NCBI GenBank assembly: GCA_015501055.1
Contig: JADNYV010000018.1
Location: 248,001-312,000 of the forward strand
Length of the DNA stretch: 64,000 nt
From: Mucidula mucida
Lineage: Eukaryota; Basidiomycota; Agaricomycetes; Agaricales; Physalacriaceae
Direction of reading: 5' to 3'
The notes under the pieces were generated by a model, which searched no databases, was not told where the DNA came from, and saw only the letters and a program-made list of their open reading frames with translations. A program made the translations under genes and the position numbers. Shown piece by piece: positions 23,982 to 34,491 of the stretch; position 1 is the first letter of the stretch; each line of letters starts with the position of its first letter.

Positions 23982-24516
23982 TTACCGCACACGCCTTACA
24001 ATTATTCGCGTCTCCACCTTAAACTCGATACCCTGCTTCCTGCAAGCCTCTGCGAGCAACCTGGGTGGCTCACTAACTTCTTCGTTGGTCAACACCCATG
24101 TCCTAGGACTCGTCAGCAACACCGTTATGTGAGGTAGCAGAAGCTAAAACTCACCCCCAGTGCATCCCCAAAGCCTTCTGCGCCTTCACGTCTTGGAATA
24201 TGCGAACACTATCCTGGGGCGCAGCATGCGCCGTGGACATGAACCATCTGGGGTTGTATGCACCGATAGGTATCAACGCTAAATCAAATTGCCCAAATCG
24301 ACTTCCTATTTCCTTGAAAGCTGGACATACGGGCGCAGCATCTTCGTCTTCCCCGTCCCGCACATTACGATAACCCGTGTCTCCGGCGAAGAATACTTTG
24401 GACGAACCGCTTGTCAGCACCCAGCTTGACCATAGAGTCTTAAAGTTGTCGACAAGTGTGCGTCCACACTGTGGTAGATGTCTGGGAGTATGCTGAGCGA
24501 TCTCGCGCGCGCGCAC
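23982..24516 (-). pseudogene. NAPE-PLD-like metallo-beta-lactamase, C-terminal half only
   Basis: Encodes the second half of a NAPE-hydrolysing phospholipase D-type hydrolase: [29 protein letters not shown] (metal-ligand Asp), [47 protein letters not shown] and, after an intron of about 49 nt, TWVLTNEEVSEPPRLLAEAC. The N-terminal half with the essential HxHxDH metal site is not found upstream. The sequence at 24520-24773 can be read as LLLIAIAFASLYSMCGNVV in one frame and as NCFRIFIFNVRQ in another, neither being a metal-binding loop. Most likely a 5'-truncated or decayed copy. Alternatively a broken frame hides the first half, but the motif was not seen in any frame. Confidence 0.65.
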
Positions 24517-24972
24517 ATACCGCGCGTTCGGTCTCTACATCCTATCTCCGGGACAGTCTTGCATTGCCCTCCTGGCACCATCACAACATTGCCGCACATT
24601 GAATATAAAGATGCGAAAGCAATTGCGATCAGAAGAAGGTCTAGCAGGCGTCTAAACCAATTCAAAAGAGAAGTTTTTTCGTTGTAACGCGTACCTGTTT
24701 TGCTCACAGGTGCAGTCTTGTGGTTGAACGTTGGCATCACTGACGAGGGTGTGGCATCCTGTGTACACACCACAAAGATGGGATCAACCTCGCATGCGGC
24801 CTAGGCTGGGCCTAGGTGATACGGAGATACAGTATCCTGCCGTAAGAATCGGAAACAAGGTATTGTGTTTTGGTAATGTCTAAATGTGTTTTTGAATGAA
24901 AATTCAACGTACAAGGAATATTATATTTATCACAGTAGGAAAAGGTACTCAACTTGACTACTAGTTCAAGGT
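24517..24972. other. Region upstream of the truncated hydrolase
   Basis: Contains an open minus-strand frame to 24773 without recognisable domain, a GCGCGCGC stretch near 24505-24515, and an AT-rich 3' flank of the kinase-like gene. No supportable gene. Confidence 0.4.
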
Positions 24973-26013
24973 TCATGGTTGTCGTCGGTATTCGATACTC
25001 AGACCCAACCGATCAAAATATCCTCTCGGTACAACATACTCGTACCATGATCCGCCAAATGCATAGTCTAGGCGGTGAAGATATTGTTCTTCGTACCACC
25101 GATAGTCTCCAGCGACGAACCGGGCAAAGAACATCCACGATTTCGGCAAGCGGCGTTCTGGTATGGCGGCCCTTGAAAATAGCACCAAGTTGGCGTACTC
25201 AAACCACGGCGGGAATGCACCTGCCATGCCCCAATCAACCAACCACACCTCTCCTTTTCGGTCCACTATGATGTTGCGCATGTTAAGATCCATGTGACAA
25301 AGGACGAGCGGCTGGCTAGCATCGAATGTCGGGTAAAGATGCGGCTCAAACTTCCCGGAGTGTATGTGCATGCCAACGAGAACGCAATAGCGGAGGTGGT
25401 CGAACCAGTCTGCCATAGCGCGATAGGACTCAAACGGTCCCGCGTCGAGCTCCGTAAAATAGTGACCACTGCAAGGTAACGCCTCACCTGTGGAATCAAA
25501 TGGGCCTGGCACATCGGGACTGGGAAGAGGGATCCGATGCAGTTCTTGAAGGCTCTTCCGTAGCCTCCACACAGTCCATAGCCGTCTCCACCAGCTCATC
25601 CGTGGCCATGCAGTCTCTAGCACGTCGCCGTCCACATAGTCCATCACGAGCCAAAATTTTGACAAGAGAAAGGCTTCTCCTGGGCGTACAGGAATAAGGC
25701 GGCGTACATGGGGAACGCGTACGGAGGAATACGAAGCGACATGTGTCATGATGTATGCTTCATGTGCGGGGGCCAATTTTACCACGGCGTCTGGCGTGAT
25801 TCTCCAGGCGGTCGCACCGGCCATAACTGTGTGTTCATCACTGATCCCGAGCGCAGTAGAGGAGTCTTTCCGTGCTGCGTCAATCATGACTAGGAGTTCT
25901 TCATCGGTCAGGACGTCGACCGACGACGGAAGGGGTTTGGCCCTAGCGAATGATACAGGTCAGTACCGCATAGGTCATAAAGGAGAGGCATACAGTGAGT
26001 GAGAGATTCCCAT
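24973..26013 (-). CDS. Aminoglycoside phosphotransferase (APH)-like small-molecule kinase
   Basis: Two exons (26013-25994 and 25942-24973) join in frame to 329 residues starting MGISHSLAKPLPSSVDVLTD. Kinase features: ATAWRITPDAVVKLAP in the N-lobe (Lys about 70), FLLSKFWLVMDYVDGDVLE as hinge, catalytic loop CHMDLNMRNIIVD (H-x-D-x4-N) and metal motif VWLVDWGMAG (D-W-G). This is the widespread basidiomycete APH/choline-kinase-like family, which phosphorylates small molecules rather than proteins; the substrate is unknown. It is divergent from the sirtuin gene across 327 bp. Confidence 0.88.
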
Positions 26014-26340
26014 AAGGGCTAAGCAAATGTGGAAGAGACTTGTACGCTCTACTTCTTAGCTGGGATTTGGCTGGGATAATGGTCGGAAGCAAAAATGAGC
26101 TCTGATCGCCGATCAGGCAGCTGTAGTCATGTGACTGTTAGAGGGCGCCGACGGGAGCCATGTATCGATCGGCGCGTCGTGGGCGCAAGCCAAGCATTGA
26201 CGCCGGCTACAGAATTTTTAGCAGCTCTCAAGATGAAGGTTCGCGCATGATCAACAAGTGGCGCTTCTATTGTTTGGCATCAACCGTAATCGGCTGTACT
26301 TGACCTGTGCCTTCCACATACAAGAACTTGGAACTCACTA
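26014..26340. promoter_or_regulatory. Divergent promoter, APH-like kinase / sirtuin
   Basis: 327 bp between the two start codons on opposite strands. No clear TATA box. Contains GCCGATCAGGC-type imperfect palindromes near 26108, of unknown meaning. Confidence 0.4.
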
Positions 26341-27372
26341 ATGGACCCCTCCACTGATGCAGCCGCGTTCAGAGACGCTCTCAGTCGCTCTAAGCACATT
26401 CTCGTTCTGTCTGGAGCTGGGCTGTCTGCTGCATCCGGTCCGTCCACACCAACCCGTTGAATATCCCACTTATGCACCATCACATTCTTCCAGGCATACC
26501 AACATTTCGCGACGCCGGCGGCCTGTGGCGCACACACGACGTGCGGACGCTGGCCACCCCGCAGGCATGGGGCGAGAACCAGTTCCGTGTCTGGCAGTTC
26601 TATCACTATCGGCGCGAGATGTAACATTGCCTGCTTTTTGCGCGCGCTCATATCTGAACTCCCTTACCTAGTGCTATTAAAGCACGCCCGAACGCCGCGC
26701 ATACAGCCATCTCCCAGCTCTCGATACCCGCTTTCCGAGCAAAGGTCGCGCCCAGCGCCGAATTCACGCACATCACGCAGAATATCGACGGCCTCTCGAC
26801 GCGGGCATACAACGATGTGCTTTCCGCTCTTCCTGAAACCGAATCCAGACCACCACTAGACAGCTTTCTTTTCGAGATGCACGGCCGTCTCTTTGACGTC
26901 GAATGTACAGCGCACGACTGTAAACACCGTGAGACGATAACGACCTCTCCGATCTGCCCTGGCCTCGCAGGCACAGAATCCCTCGTCGAGGCGGGCACGG
27001 AACGCGTGGTGCGCCGCGCCGATCTGCCGCGGTGTTCGCAGTGCGGACAGCTGGCGCGACCGGGTGTGGTCTGGTTTGGCGAAAAGCCGCACCGCATACG
27101 GGACATCATGGCTCTCGCCGAGAGAGCTGATTTGTGTATAGTTGTCGGGACGTCGTCAATCGTGAGTAGCAAGAACCCTGCATAGCTGGTCTTCATATTT
27201 TTCCTCCTACTAGGTTCGGCCAGCCTCCAGGATTGCAGGAATTGTGAAGAGAAATGGTGGCAAGGTCGCGGTCTTTAACGTTGACCGAAGCAATCACGAC
27301 GACGAGGCAGACTTTCTGTTCTTGGGTCCTTGCGAGGTTTTACTTCCACAAGTGCTGAATATTCCAATATAA
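26341..27372 (+). CDS. Sirtuin, SIRT5-like NAD-dependent protein deacylase
   Basis: Four exons (26341-26437, 26494-26620, 26672-27161, 27214-27372) give 290 residues. NAD-binding motifs: [31 protein letters not shown] and [10 protein letters not shown]; the catalytic His is in [12 protein letters not shown]. Zinc ligands are CTAHDC and CSQC. The stretch WQFYHYRRE keeps the Tyr-x-x-Arg pair that in human SIRT5 recognises succinyl, malonyl or glutaryl lysine, so desuccinylase/demalonylase activity is inferred rather than plain deacetylation. No obvious mitochondrial presequence is present. The frame is intact, which matters as a control for the broken plus-strand genes nearby. Confidence 0.93.
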
Positions 27373-27570
27373 TGTCACAATCAACATTCACGATCCACTT
27401 GATGTCGCGAAGATTTATGCGTAACGCTACCCAGATACTAGCCAAATGCCCTGTATAGTAACGCGTTGGACCACTAGCCAGATGACAAGGTATGATCAAA
27501 ATGCTATGCCTCTCCAATCGTTATATACTTTGCACAATATGAGGCATGCGTTCGCATATTGGGACGAGTC

Positions 27571-28572
27571 ATGGCAGGTTGTCGATTTGCATCTGACACG
27601 TCGCAAGAACACTGACTTTTTCTGAATAGCAGGCCTGGTGTTATCTGCACTGATGAGGGTTGATGACACTGACCCGCGCATCAAGTTTTCTGCTGGCTGG
27701 TCTTCCGGTGGCATCAACGCCGAATTCAATGCCACTGCGCATGGTACGACCGTTCAGGGTGCTTCTGTGGTATTCAGCTTCTCTGGCACCCACGTCGAGG
27801 TCTATGGTACCATATATCAGCTGAATGGATCCGAGCCGGCTCCCATTTCCTCATATACGTTGGACGATTCGTCTCTAGCTACCTTCGTACCCACTCGGCA
27901 GACAGATACGCAGTATCAGCAACTTTTCTATTCCTCTCCGGTGGTAGATGATGGTGAACATGTCCTCGCGATCACGTCTACCATTGAAGATAGCCATTTC
28001 TGGCTCGACTACTTTGCGTATTACCCATCCCCTTCCGCATCCTCTACACCCATCGTTGAGACTGGAGGCATAACTTCACACGATGATACTTCCACCTCGT
28101 CACAATCCTCTCCTTCTCAACCTGGGTCAAATAGGAACGATGCTCTTCTGGGAGCGTTGATAGGTGCTCTTGTCGCCCTCGTTTTACTTCTGTGCGCGGT
28201 GGCCTTTGTGTATCACCGAACGAGACGACGCCAGGACTTGAAAGCGACAGCATTCGTTGTTGACCCGCCTCGTACGCCTTGTTCAATCATCTCATAAACT
28301 ATCCTAATTAATGTCCTCTAGCTATACCTAGGCCAAGGACGCGGCAGACACGCCGAAGGCCCGAGCTTTCCTTAGATGATAGACTCGCGGCGTCAGAAGC
28401 AGGACCTCTGCCTCCAATGCACAACGTATTCGGACACGACGAGGGCGACCGAGTTAGAGCAAGTGTTGTACCTTCCACTCCATCCTCACATCAGTACCTG
28501 AGCCCAAACTCCCGTCCTGCACTGTACTGTCAGAATGACATCGACGGCGCAATTAAAAAAGAGAAAACTTAA
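27571..28572 (+). CDS. Single-pass membrane protein of unknown function (agaric type)
   Basis: Three exons (27571-27577, 27633-28271, 28322-28572) join in frame to 298 residues. An extracellular beta-rich part (VDDTDPRIKFSAGWSSGGIN; VVFSFSGTHVEVYGTIYQLN; HVLAITSTIEDSHFWLDYFA) is followed by a Ser/Thr/Pro linker, one strong TM helix (LLGALIGALVALVLLLCAVA), a basic stop-transfer RTRRR and a cytosolic tail. The tail exon stays open for over 80 codons, which supports the last intron. Mushroom genomes hold many such proteins; the ectodomain may bind carbohydrate or ligand, but this is unproved. The very short first exon (ATG GCA G) is inferred. Confidence 0.75.
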
Positions 28573-28675
28573 CATCAAATACTTATTGTAAAGGGGGAAC
28601 TATGCTACAATCATTACGCTACCCTCATAAAATACTAACACTGCGCAATGGAAGACTGCCTACTACAAATTTCGC

Positions 28676-30244
28676 TTAATCATGAAGGTGATGCTGACGA
28701 AGGATGCATGGGAGATAAAGTCTCCTGATACTCAAGTCAGCCAGAAAGAACGAATGAAAGAACAGAGTACACACTTTTGTTCCGTCAGTAATCAACGTCC
28801 CCCGAAGAGTATTCCAAAAGCATCGATCAGCTTCCTCCTTCCATGTTTCTCGGTACTCGAGCCATTCCTGGATTGCGTCGAGTGACGTCTGTTGGACGTT
28901 CTTGTGCGAAACGTTTTCGACAAAAAGGGGACTGTTCGTAAGGAGGTGGGGGCCTCCGCCAGCGTCAAGAAGAAGCGCGAGTTGCGGACAAATGTGCTCG
29001 TGGGGTCTATCAACCTTATCCCAGTCATCTTTCTGACATGCGCCGCCACAATACGCTACCACGCCGCACTTTGCACAGCGCTGATATCGCTTTCCCACGT
29101 CCTGAAAGCTCTTCGGGCATCCTAGCCGGCCACACTCGTTGCTGGCTCGAAGTCGGAAAATATCCCGGCGAATGGTGTCGACCGTTGGTGGATCGTCCCT
29201 CAGACAACCGTGTAACATGCGATGCAATTGCGATTTCTCCTCGGGCAACACCGCGCTATTGAAGTGGAGGCCAAAATGCGCAAATGACCTTTGGATGCGC
29301 TGGTCGTTGGTGGGGAACTCACTTTTCCACTGCGAGTTTTCGGCAAGCTGTATCCCTTCCGATAAAATTCGGAGCATCTTTAGCTCCTCACCCATCATCC
29401 ATAGCCGCATGCTGTCCCTCGACGGTGAGTCCTTCTCGATTTGCCGGAGAAACTCGGCGGAAAAGCAATGCGGATTCATATGGAGAGAGACTAGTTGCCC
29501 TTCACGAGTGGCGGTGTTAACCTTTTCGATGGTGGCTTCGAGTTGACGAACGAAGAGCTTGGAAGAGAAGACGGCTATGACGAGCTGGCGGCCACAGGTT
29601 TGGATTGCAGCCGATAAGAAACTGAGGGCTATAGGGAGTGGTAGATATAATTGCCACATGTTGACGGAGTTTACGAATGAGTCGGCACCATGGAGGAGTA
29701 TGCTGTCTATACTTTGGGGCCAGTGGCGCGTGTTAGTGCCTTTGGCCACACGAGGAAGACTGGTTGGACGGCTGGCGTCCTTGAGAACGCTCATCAGGCG
29801 TTCGAATATCTGGAAAATGAGCAGATGCGCGACGGATGGATAACAGTGGCCATGCGCTTTCCACAAACGCTCGCCAACAGCAAGAAACCCTCGCCCTTGA
29901 GACTTGCCGATGAATGAAAGGGCGTTGTTGTTGTGCATGCAAGATGATTTAGCAAGGCTGTCAAACTTTCCGAAGAGACCGCGCATGTCGCGTGTGGTTC
30001 GCGGATGGAGAAGGAATTTAAGAAGAAGCTCGCATAGGCGCGATCGTCTGGAAACTGATCTGGAGGAAAGTTCCTTGCTGTCAGGGTCCCCTAGCCCATT
30101 GAAGATGCCAGCTAGGCAACCGAGGATACAGAGGGCGCATGTTCTTGGACTGACTGGGTCGCTCAACGCATAGGTAAGAACGTTTGTGGCGAGCTCCTCG
30201 TAGTCTTCTACCTTTGAAGCCTGCATCTTCACAGCCTGGGACAT
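28676..30244 (-). CDS. MYND-type zinc-finger protein 2
   Basis: One long open frame starting at the ATG of MSQAVKMQASKVEDYEEL, about 520 residues. A helical N-terminal part (CALCILGCLAGIFNGLGDPD; HWPQSIDSILLHGADSFVNS) precedes a C-terminal MYND finger CGRLGCPKSFQDVGKRYQRC, CAKCGVVAYCGGACQKDDW. It is paralogous to MYND protein 1 at 19288-20807: matching order of blocks, divergent residues, opposite strand, about 9 kb apart. The frame is open upstream of the chosen ATG, so a longer N-terminus is possible. The last about 25 residues look unlike the rest and may lie beyond an unseen donor. Role unknown. Confidence 0.82.
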   Translation of the reverse strand: MSQAVKMQASKVEDYEELATNVLTYALSDPVSPRTCALCILGCLAGIFNGLGDPDSKELSSRSVSRRSRLCELLLKFLLHPRTTRDMRGLFGKFDSLAKSSCMHNNNALSFIGKSQGRGFLAVGERLWKAHGHCYPSVAHLLIFQIFERLMSVLKDASRPTSLPRVAKGTNTRHWPQSIDSILLHGADSFVNSVNMWQLYLPLPIALSFLSAAIQTCGRQLVIAVFSSKLFVRQLEATIEKVNTATREGQLVSLHMNPHCFSAEFLRQIEKDSPSRDSMRLWMMGEELKMLRILSEGIQLAENSQWKSEFPTNDQRIQRSFAHFGLHFNSAVLPEEKSQLHRMLHGCLRDDPPTVDTIRRDIFRLRASNECGRLGCPKSFQDVGKRYQRCAKCGVVAYCGGACQKDDWDKVDRPHEHICPQLALLLDAGGGPHLLTNSPLFVENVSHKNVQQTSLDAIQEWLEYRETWKEEADRCFWNTLRGTLITDGTKVCTLFFHSFFLADLSIRRLYLPCILRQHHLHD

Positions 30245-31460
30245 GTTAGCAAGAGCCAAGGTGCGGTTTTTACTAGAAGGGGAATGCCGCGTGACGTCAG
30301 TTGTACAGCATTTGATAGGAACACAAAACGCACAGTGACTTGAAAGTCGCGAATGCTTTAGTTGGGTCGGAAAATCTGTCAAGGATGATGTATCCTTGAA
30401 CGATGCTAATTTGCTACAAGTGCGTTGGAAGAGTGTCGTTGTAACACGTCACCCGTCATGGTACTTAATGCTATCCGGCCATGGCAGTGCTACTGTTCTC
30501 ACGGAGAGAATTCAGAAGCCACACTCAAGTTGTGGGTCCAAAATCGCAGAGGAATGTAACGATGACTGATTGATTGGATAACGACACATCTAAATACAGG
30601 AAATGGAGACCTATGTGTATTTCTAGACCCTCTTTAGGACAAACTTCTCAATGGAGGTAATGGCGAGTTATGCAGATGAGAAGATGAAGAAACAATTCTT
30701 CAAGTGGCAGCCAATCGAGTTCTCCTGTTTAAATAAAGTAAGTCATCAACGAATCATGTCAAAGACTCAAACCACGAGGTTCCGTGTACGTTGTATTGAA
30801 CGTGTCGAGCTCTGGCTGACAACACGATGGCCCCACCTCCAGATGTCAACAGAAAAGTGACCACAGCAGAGAGCAGACCAAGGCTCAGAAAGGAAAGCAC
30901 GGTAAGACCGAAGACTTTGGCGGTGTCGGAAGCTCAATTTATGGGAGCTCGTCGTTTTGGCGGCTGGCTAGTTATTCGTGTCTCCCTTCGTATAGGCATT
31001 GAAAGTAAGCGTGGAACGTGTGTCGAGTTCAGAATTGGATAGTAAGAGAACCGCCATAGATATATTGAAGTAGCCATTGCGGAGGCAGTATCGAGCCTGA
31101 AAAGTCCTAACTGGTGCCGGAGTGCAATAAGTATAGTCGACGGAGAAGGACAGATCTGAATACGAGCGAGGAGGTTAAGGAAGTCTTTCTGGGGGCGCTA
31201 TGAATTCGGGCCAAATCTAGCAGCGCGAAATGGCACATTGAGAGGATAGGTTGAAGAGAGCTGACCTCCTCGGCTTCTGTTGAGCCGAGGATGCTGACGT
31301 CAGACGCGTTGTTTGGCCCCAAACAACGCTAATTGTCTTGAATTCAACCACAACAATAACGGCCATTATTTTTTACGACGAGCTCGACGTCCACGGCGTC
31401 CTCCTTCTATTTCTTCTAGCGGGCACAGCGATATTATACCTTTGGTCAACGTCCAACTCG
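30245..31460. other. Intergenic region, 1.2 kb, with one doubtful small frame
   Basis: Divergent upstream regions of MYND protein 2 and the F-box/WD40 gene. A plus-strand frame at 30827-31039 (MAPPPDVNRKVTTAE...) and an overlapping frame with EQTKAQKGKHGKTEDFG could belong to a small basic protein if joined, but no intron or homologue can be shown. Otherwise nothing recognised. Confidence 0.35.
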
Positions 31461-33672
31461 ATGGCCACACCCCCTTCAACGCCGCCCCGCCGTAACTCTG
31501 TCTTGTATCACCGTCCATCGTCACCTGCCCTCTCCATATCCGGTTTCTCCCTTATTGGCGAGGACGAAGCCTCCAGCGACACCGATTACAACTATTGGGA
31601 CAATGGTGGTTCACCCTACAAGAGCCTTGGCTCGTTTGGACGCCGTGCGATACATTCAACACCGGTGCTAAGCAGCTACTTCAATGCTCCACCTTCGTCC
31701 TCATCTCCCTTCGCGACGCCGTCTCCCAGTGGCTCTTTCAAATCCTTTTTACCGCGCATCTGGGATGTCCTCACATCATCGCCGACAAAGAATATCTTAT
31801 CGCCGTCTAGGGGCCCTATGATGCAGTCCCGCTTCTCATCCGTTGGTCATAGCAAAGGCAAACGACGAGCCTACTACGAGCAAGACTTTTTCCGTCAGTC
31901 TTTGCATGACAGCATCAGCTATAGCGATCTTCCACCACTTGACGACGAGGAAGGCGAACTCATAGATGTCGACGATGAAGCCTGTTTCATTCCTATTGAA
32001 TACCCATGGGGTGCCATGGCTGCGAGCAGAGCCCGGGTTGTCACCGGCATCGGTGCGTTATATGTTGTTCATATTGTTTGACGACTAATTTACACGACTA
32101 AAGACATTCTTGCTCTGTTGCCACCGGAGTTATCCCTGCAAATCATGTGGGCGCTAAGCGCACAGACCCCCGTTACGAACACATCAGCTCTCCAGGACAC
32201 CCATGCCGTGCATCAGGACAACCTCCACGCCATTGTATCGTGTCTAGCCGTGTCCAAGACATGGCGACATCTCGCCAATGACAACAGTGTATGGCGTGCC
32301 TTCTTCACCTCGCGCTGGAGTAATACATCTCAACTTGCCTCTTCGTTAAATTTCAACTATCTATACCGACAACGCTATGAGCTCGATCGTCGATGGAATG
32401 CCTTATCGAGAGACGGTCCTCCAAACTTCACCCTTTGGGAGCCCAAACGTTCCCAAATGGTCGGCCACCATGACAGGTGCCACATTCTTTCGTCGCTGCA
32501 CCATTATGTTTCTCACTCTTTCCCAGCGTCTACTGTTTGGAGCTCTGTCGTACTTCGACTGGAGAGGATTATGTCATCACAGGTTCTCGCGATCGCACCA
32601 TGAAACTGTGGCGCTTAGATACTGGAAAGTGTTTGGGCACCTTCGGCAGCGGCGTGGTCGGTGGAGAAATTGCGGGCCATCGAGGCAGCGTGTTGTGTCT
32701 CAAATTCTTCTGGGAGACCGAGGGCAAGAAAGGGATTCTCTATTCTGGCTCGAGCGACGCCACCGTCTGCATTTGGGATCTCTGGTTGATCAAGACTTCG
32801 GACGGTGATATCGAAGTGCGAACGAAAGTGAAAGCAGCATTGGTGGGGCACGAAAGCGGCGTTTTGGATTTGAAGGTCGTGGACAACTCGATTATTACAT
32901 GGTTAGTTCCCTTGTTCGTTTCGGCGTTCTGGGCTTCACTTAATATTGAAAATTTACAGTTCCAAGGACACCATTATCCGTATATGGGATCGCACGAGCC
33001 TAGAGCTCGTCCGCACACTTCGTGGCCATGAGGGTCCCGTAAATGCCGTCTGCTCTGAGGGTGGAAAGCTCGTGAGCGCTAGCGGTGATGGGAAATTAAT
33101 CCTTTGGGACATGAAGAGCGGTGAGCGTCTTCGCACGCTCGAAGGCCATGTTCGCGGTTTGGCCTGCATCGAGTTCAAGGTCAGTCGCCGCCTTTCCTTA
33201 TATCGGTTCATTAATATCAACTCTTCAAAACAGGATGGGTTGATTATATCCGGTTCAAATGACTGCAAGATTAAAGTCTGGTCCGCAGCGACTGGCGAGT
33301 GTCTTCGAACGTTGACTGGGCATACTGCCCTGGTGCGTGCACTGGCTTTTGATCCCTATAACGGGAGACTTGCGAGTGCTAGCTATGATAAGAGCGTTCG
33401 GCTTTGGGATATTGGCACCGGTGAGTATCATGCGATAATTACCCTTCCACTAGCTCTGATACGTGATTAGGTGAGAGTTTGAGACAATTCGACAACAACC
33501 ATACCAGCCATATCTTTGACGTGAAATTCGACGCGTCGAGGTTGCTGAGGTATGTCCCCTTATTTACTACTTGCGGTTCTTACGTCTCATCTTGCTCAGT
33601 ACATCTCACGACCAGACTGTAACCGTGTTAGACTTCGGATACGGTTTAGACTGTGTTGAATTGTTCATGTAA
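31461..33672 (+). CDS. F-box / WD40-repeat SCF adaptor (Cdc4/Met30/Pop-like)
   Basis: Seven exons (31461-32052, 32104-32476, 32527-32901, 32960-33179, 33234-33420, 33471-33549, 33600-33672) sum to 632 codons. A Ser/Pro-rich N-terminus (ATPPSTPPRRNSVLYHRPSS) is followed by an F-box (ILALLPPELSLQIMWALSA...SCLAVSKTWRHLANDNSVWR) and about seven WD40 blades: YVITGSRDRTMKLWRLDTGK, LYSGSSDATVCIWD, CSKDTIIRIWDRTSLELVRT, LVSASGDGKLILWDMKSGER, IISGSNDCKIKVWSAATGEC, LASASYDKSVRLWDIGTGES and LSTSHDQTVTVLDF. The propeller should bind phosphorylated substrates for ubiquitylation by SCF. The exact orthologue (Cdc4, Met30 or other) is not decided. Frame clean. Confidence 0.92.
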
Positions 33673-33841
33673 GAGAATTTATCTGGATGTAAATTATTAT
33701 TTTGTACGCCACACCACCTTGGACTCCACTTGTAACATACTGTTGTATTCTTGAATCTTGTATATATATGCGATACCTATGATTATGCCTTTTATCTTGC
33801 CTTTTGAAGCCACTCGATACAATTGCATGAACTTCATTGTG

Positions 33842-34449
33842 TCAACGGCGATTCCTACTGTGAGCCTGTGTACCTATTGGGCCAGCTGCAGCCCCTCGTC
33901 GCATCTCTTCTTCATCCAACCCAGCCTCCGCCAAAATCTTCTCGACCTCTTTTAGCACAGGCTTATACTCGGCTAAAAAAACGGGGGTCAGTGACACTAA
34001 ACGACAAGGGTGCATTTCTTATTTGCTTGCCATAACGATTTTCCGCCAGTACAAAGCCATCGCGGCGAAGCTGCTTGCCACGATTGTCGCCAGCTCCGCG
34101 AGCATGGGCGGCTTGCGCCCAGTATTCGCGAGAGCGAGCGTAGAACATGGCGAGGGTCTCGCCGGGTAAGGGGGTGCTGATCACGTCTTCGGCCGAGCGG
34201 GTCGTGTCGCGGGCGACGCCCATGAACTGCGTGGCTTTAGTTCGGAGGCCGTCCTTGGGGTGAGGGTGAGTAAAGCGTAAGCACCAGGATGGAAACGAAG
34301 TACGTACGTCTGTGACTGAGGGAGGAGTTTCAACGTCGTCTTCTCCCGCCAGCGGGGTCTCCGTCTCTTCTGTTACCTGAACGGGATCCTCACGATCATC
34401 CCCTGCTTCTGGCTCTCGGGTTTCTTCATCTTCTTCTCCCCGCTCGTCA

Positions 34450-34491
<42 letters not shown>

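Noticed and set aside
9031..28572. Possible secondary-metabolite cluster around the MFS exporter
   Set aside because: Neighbours are housekeeping or regulatory genes; no PKS, NRPS, terpene cyclase, P450 or methyltransferase is present.
30827..31039. Small plus-strand frame that could be an Ysy6/SERP1-like ER protein
   Set aside because: The basic N-terminal pattern is suggestive but the required C-terminal membrane helix is missing and frames do not join.
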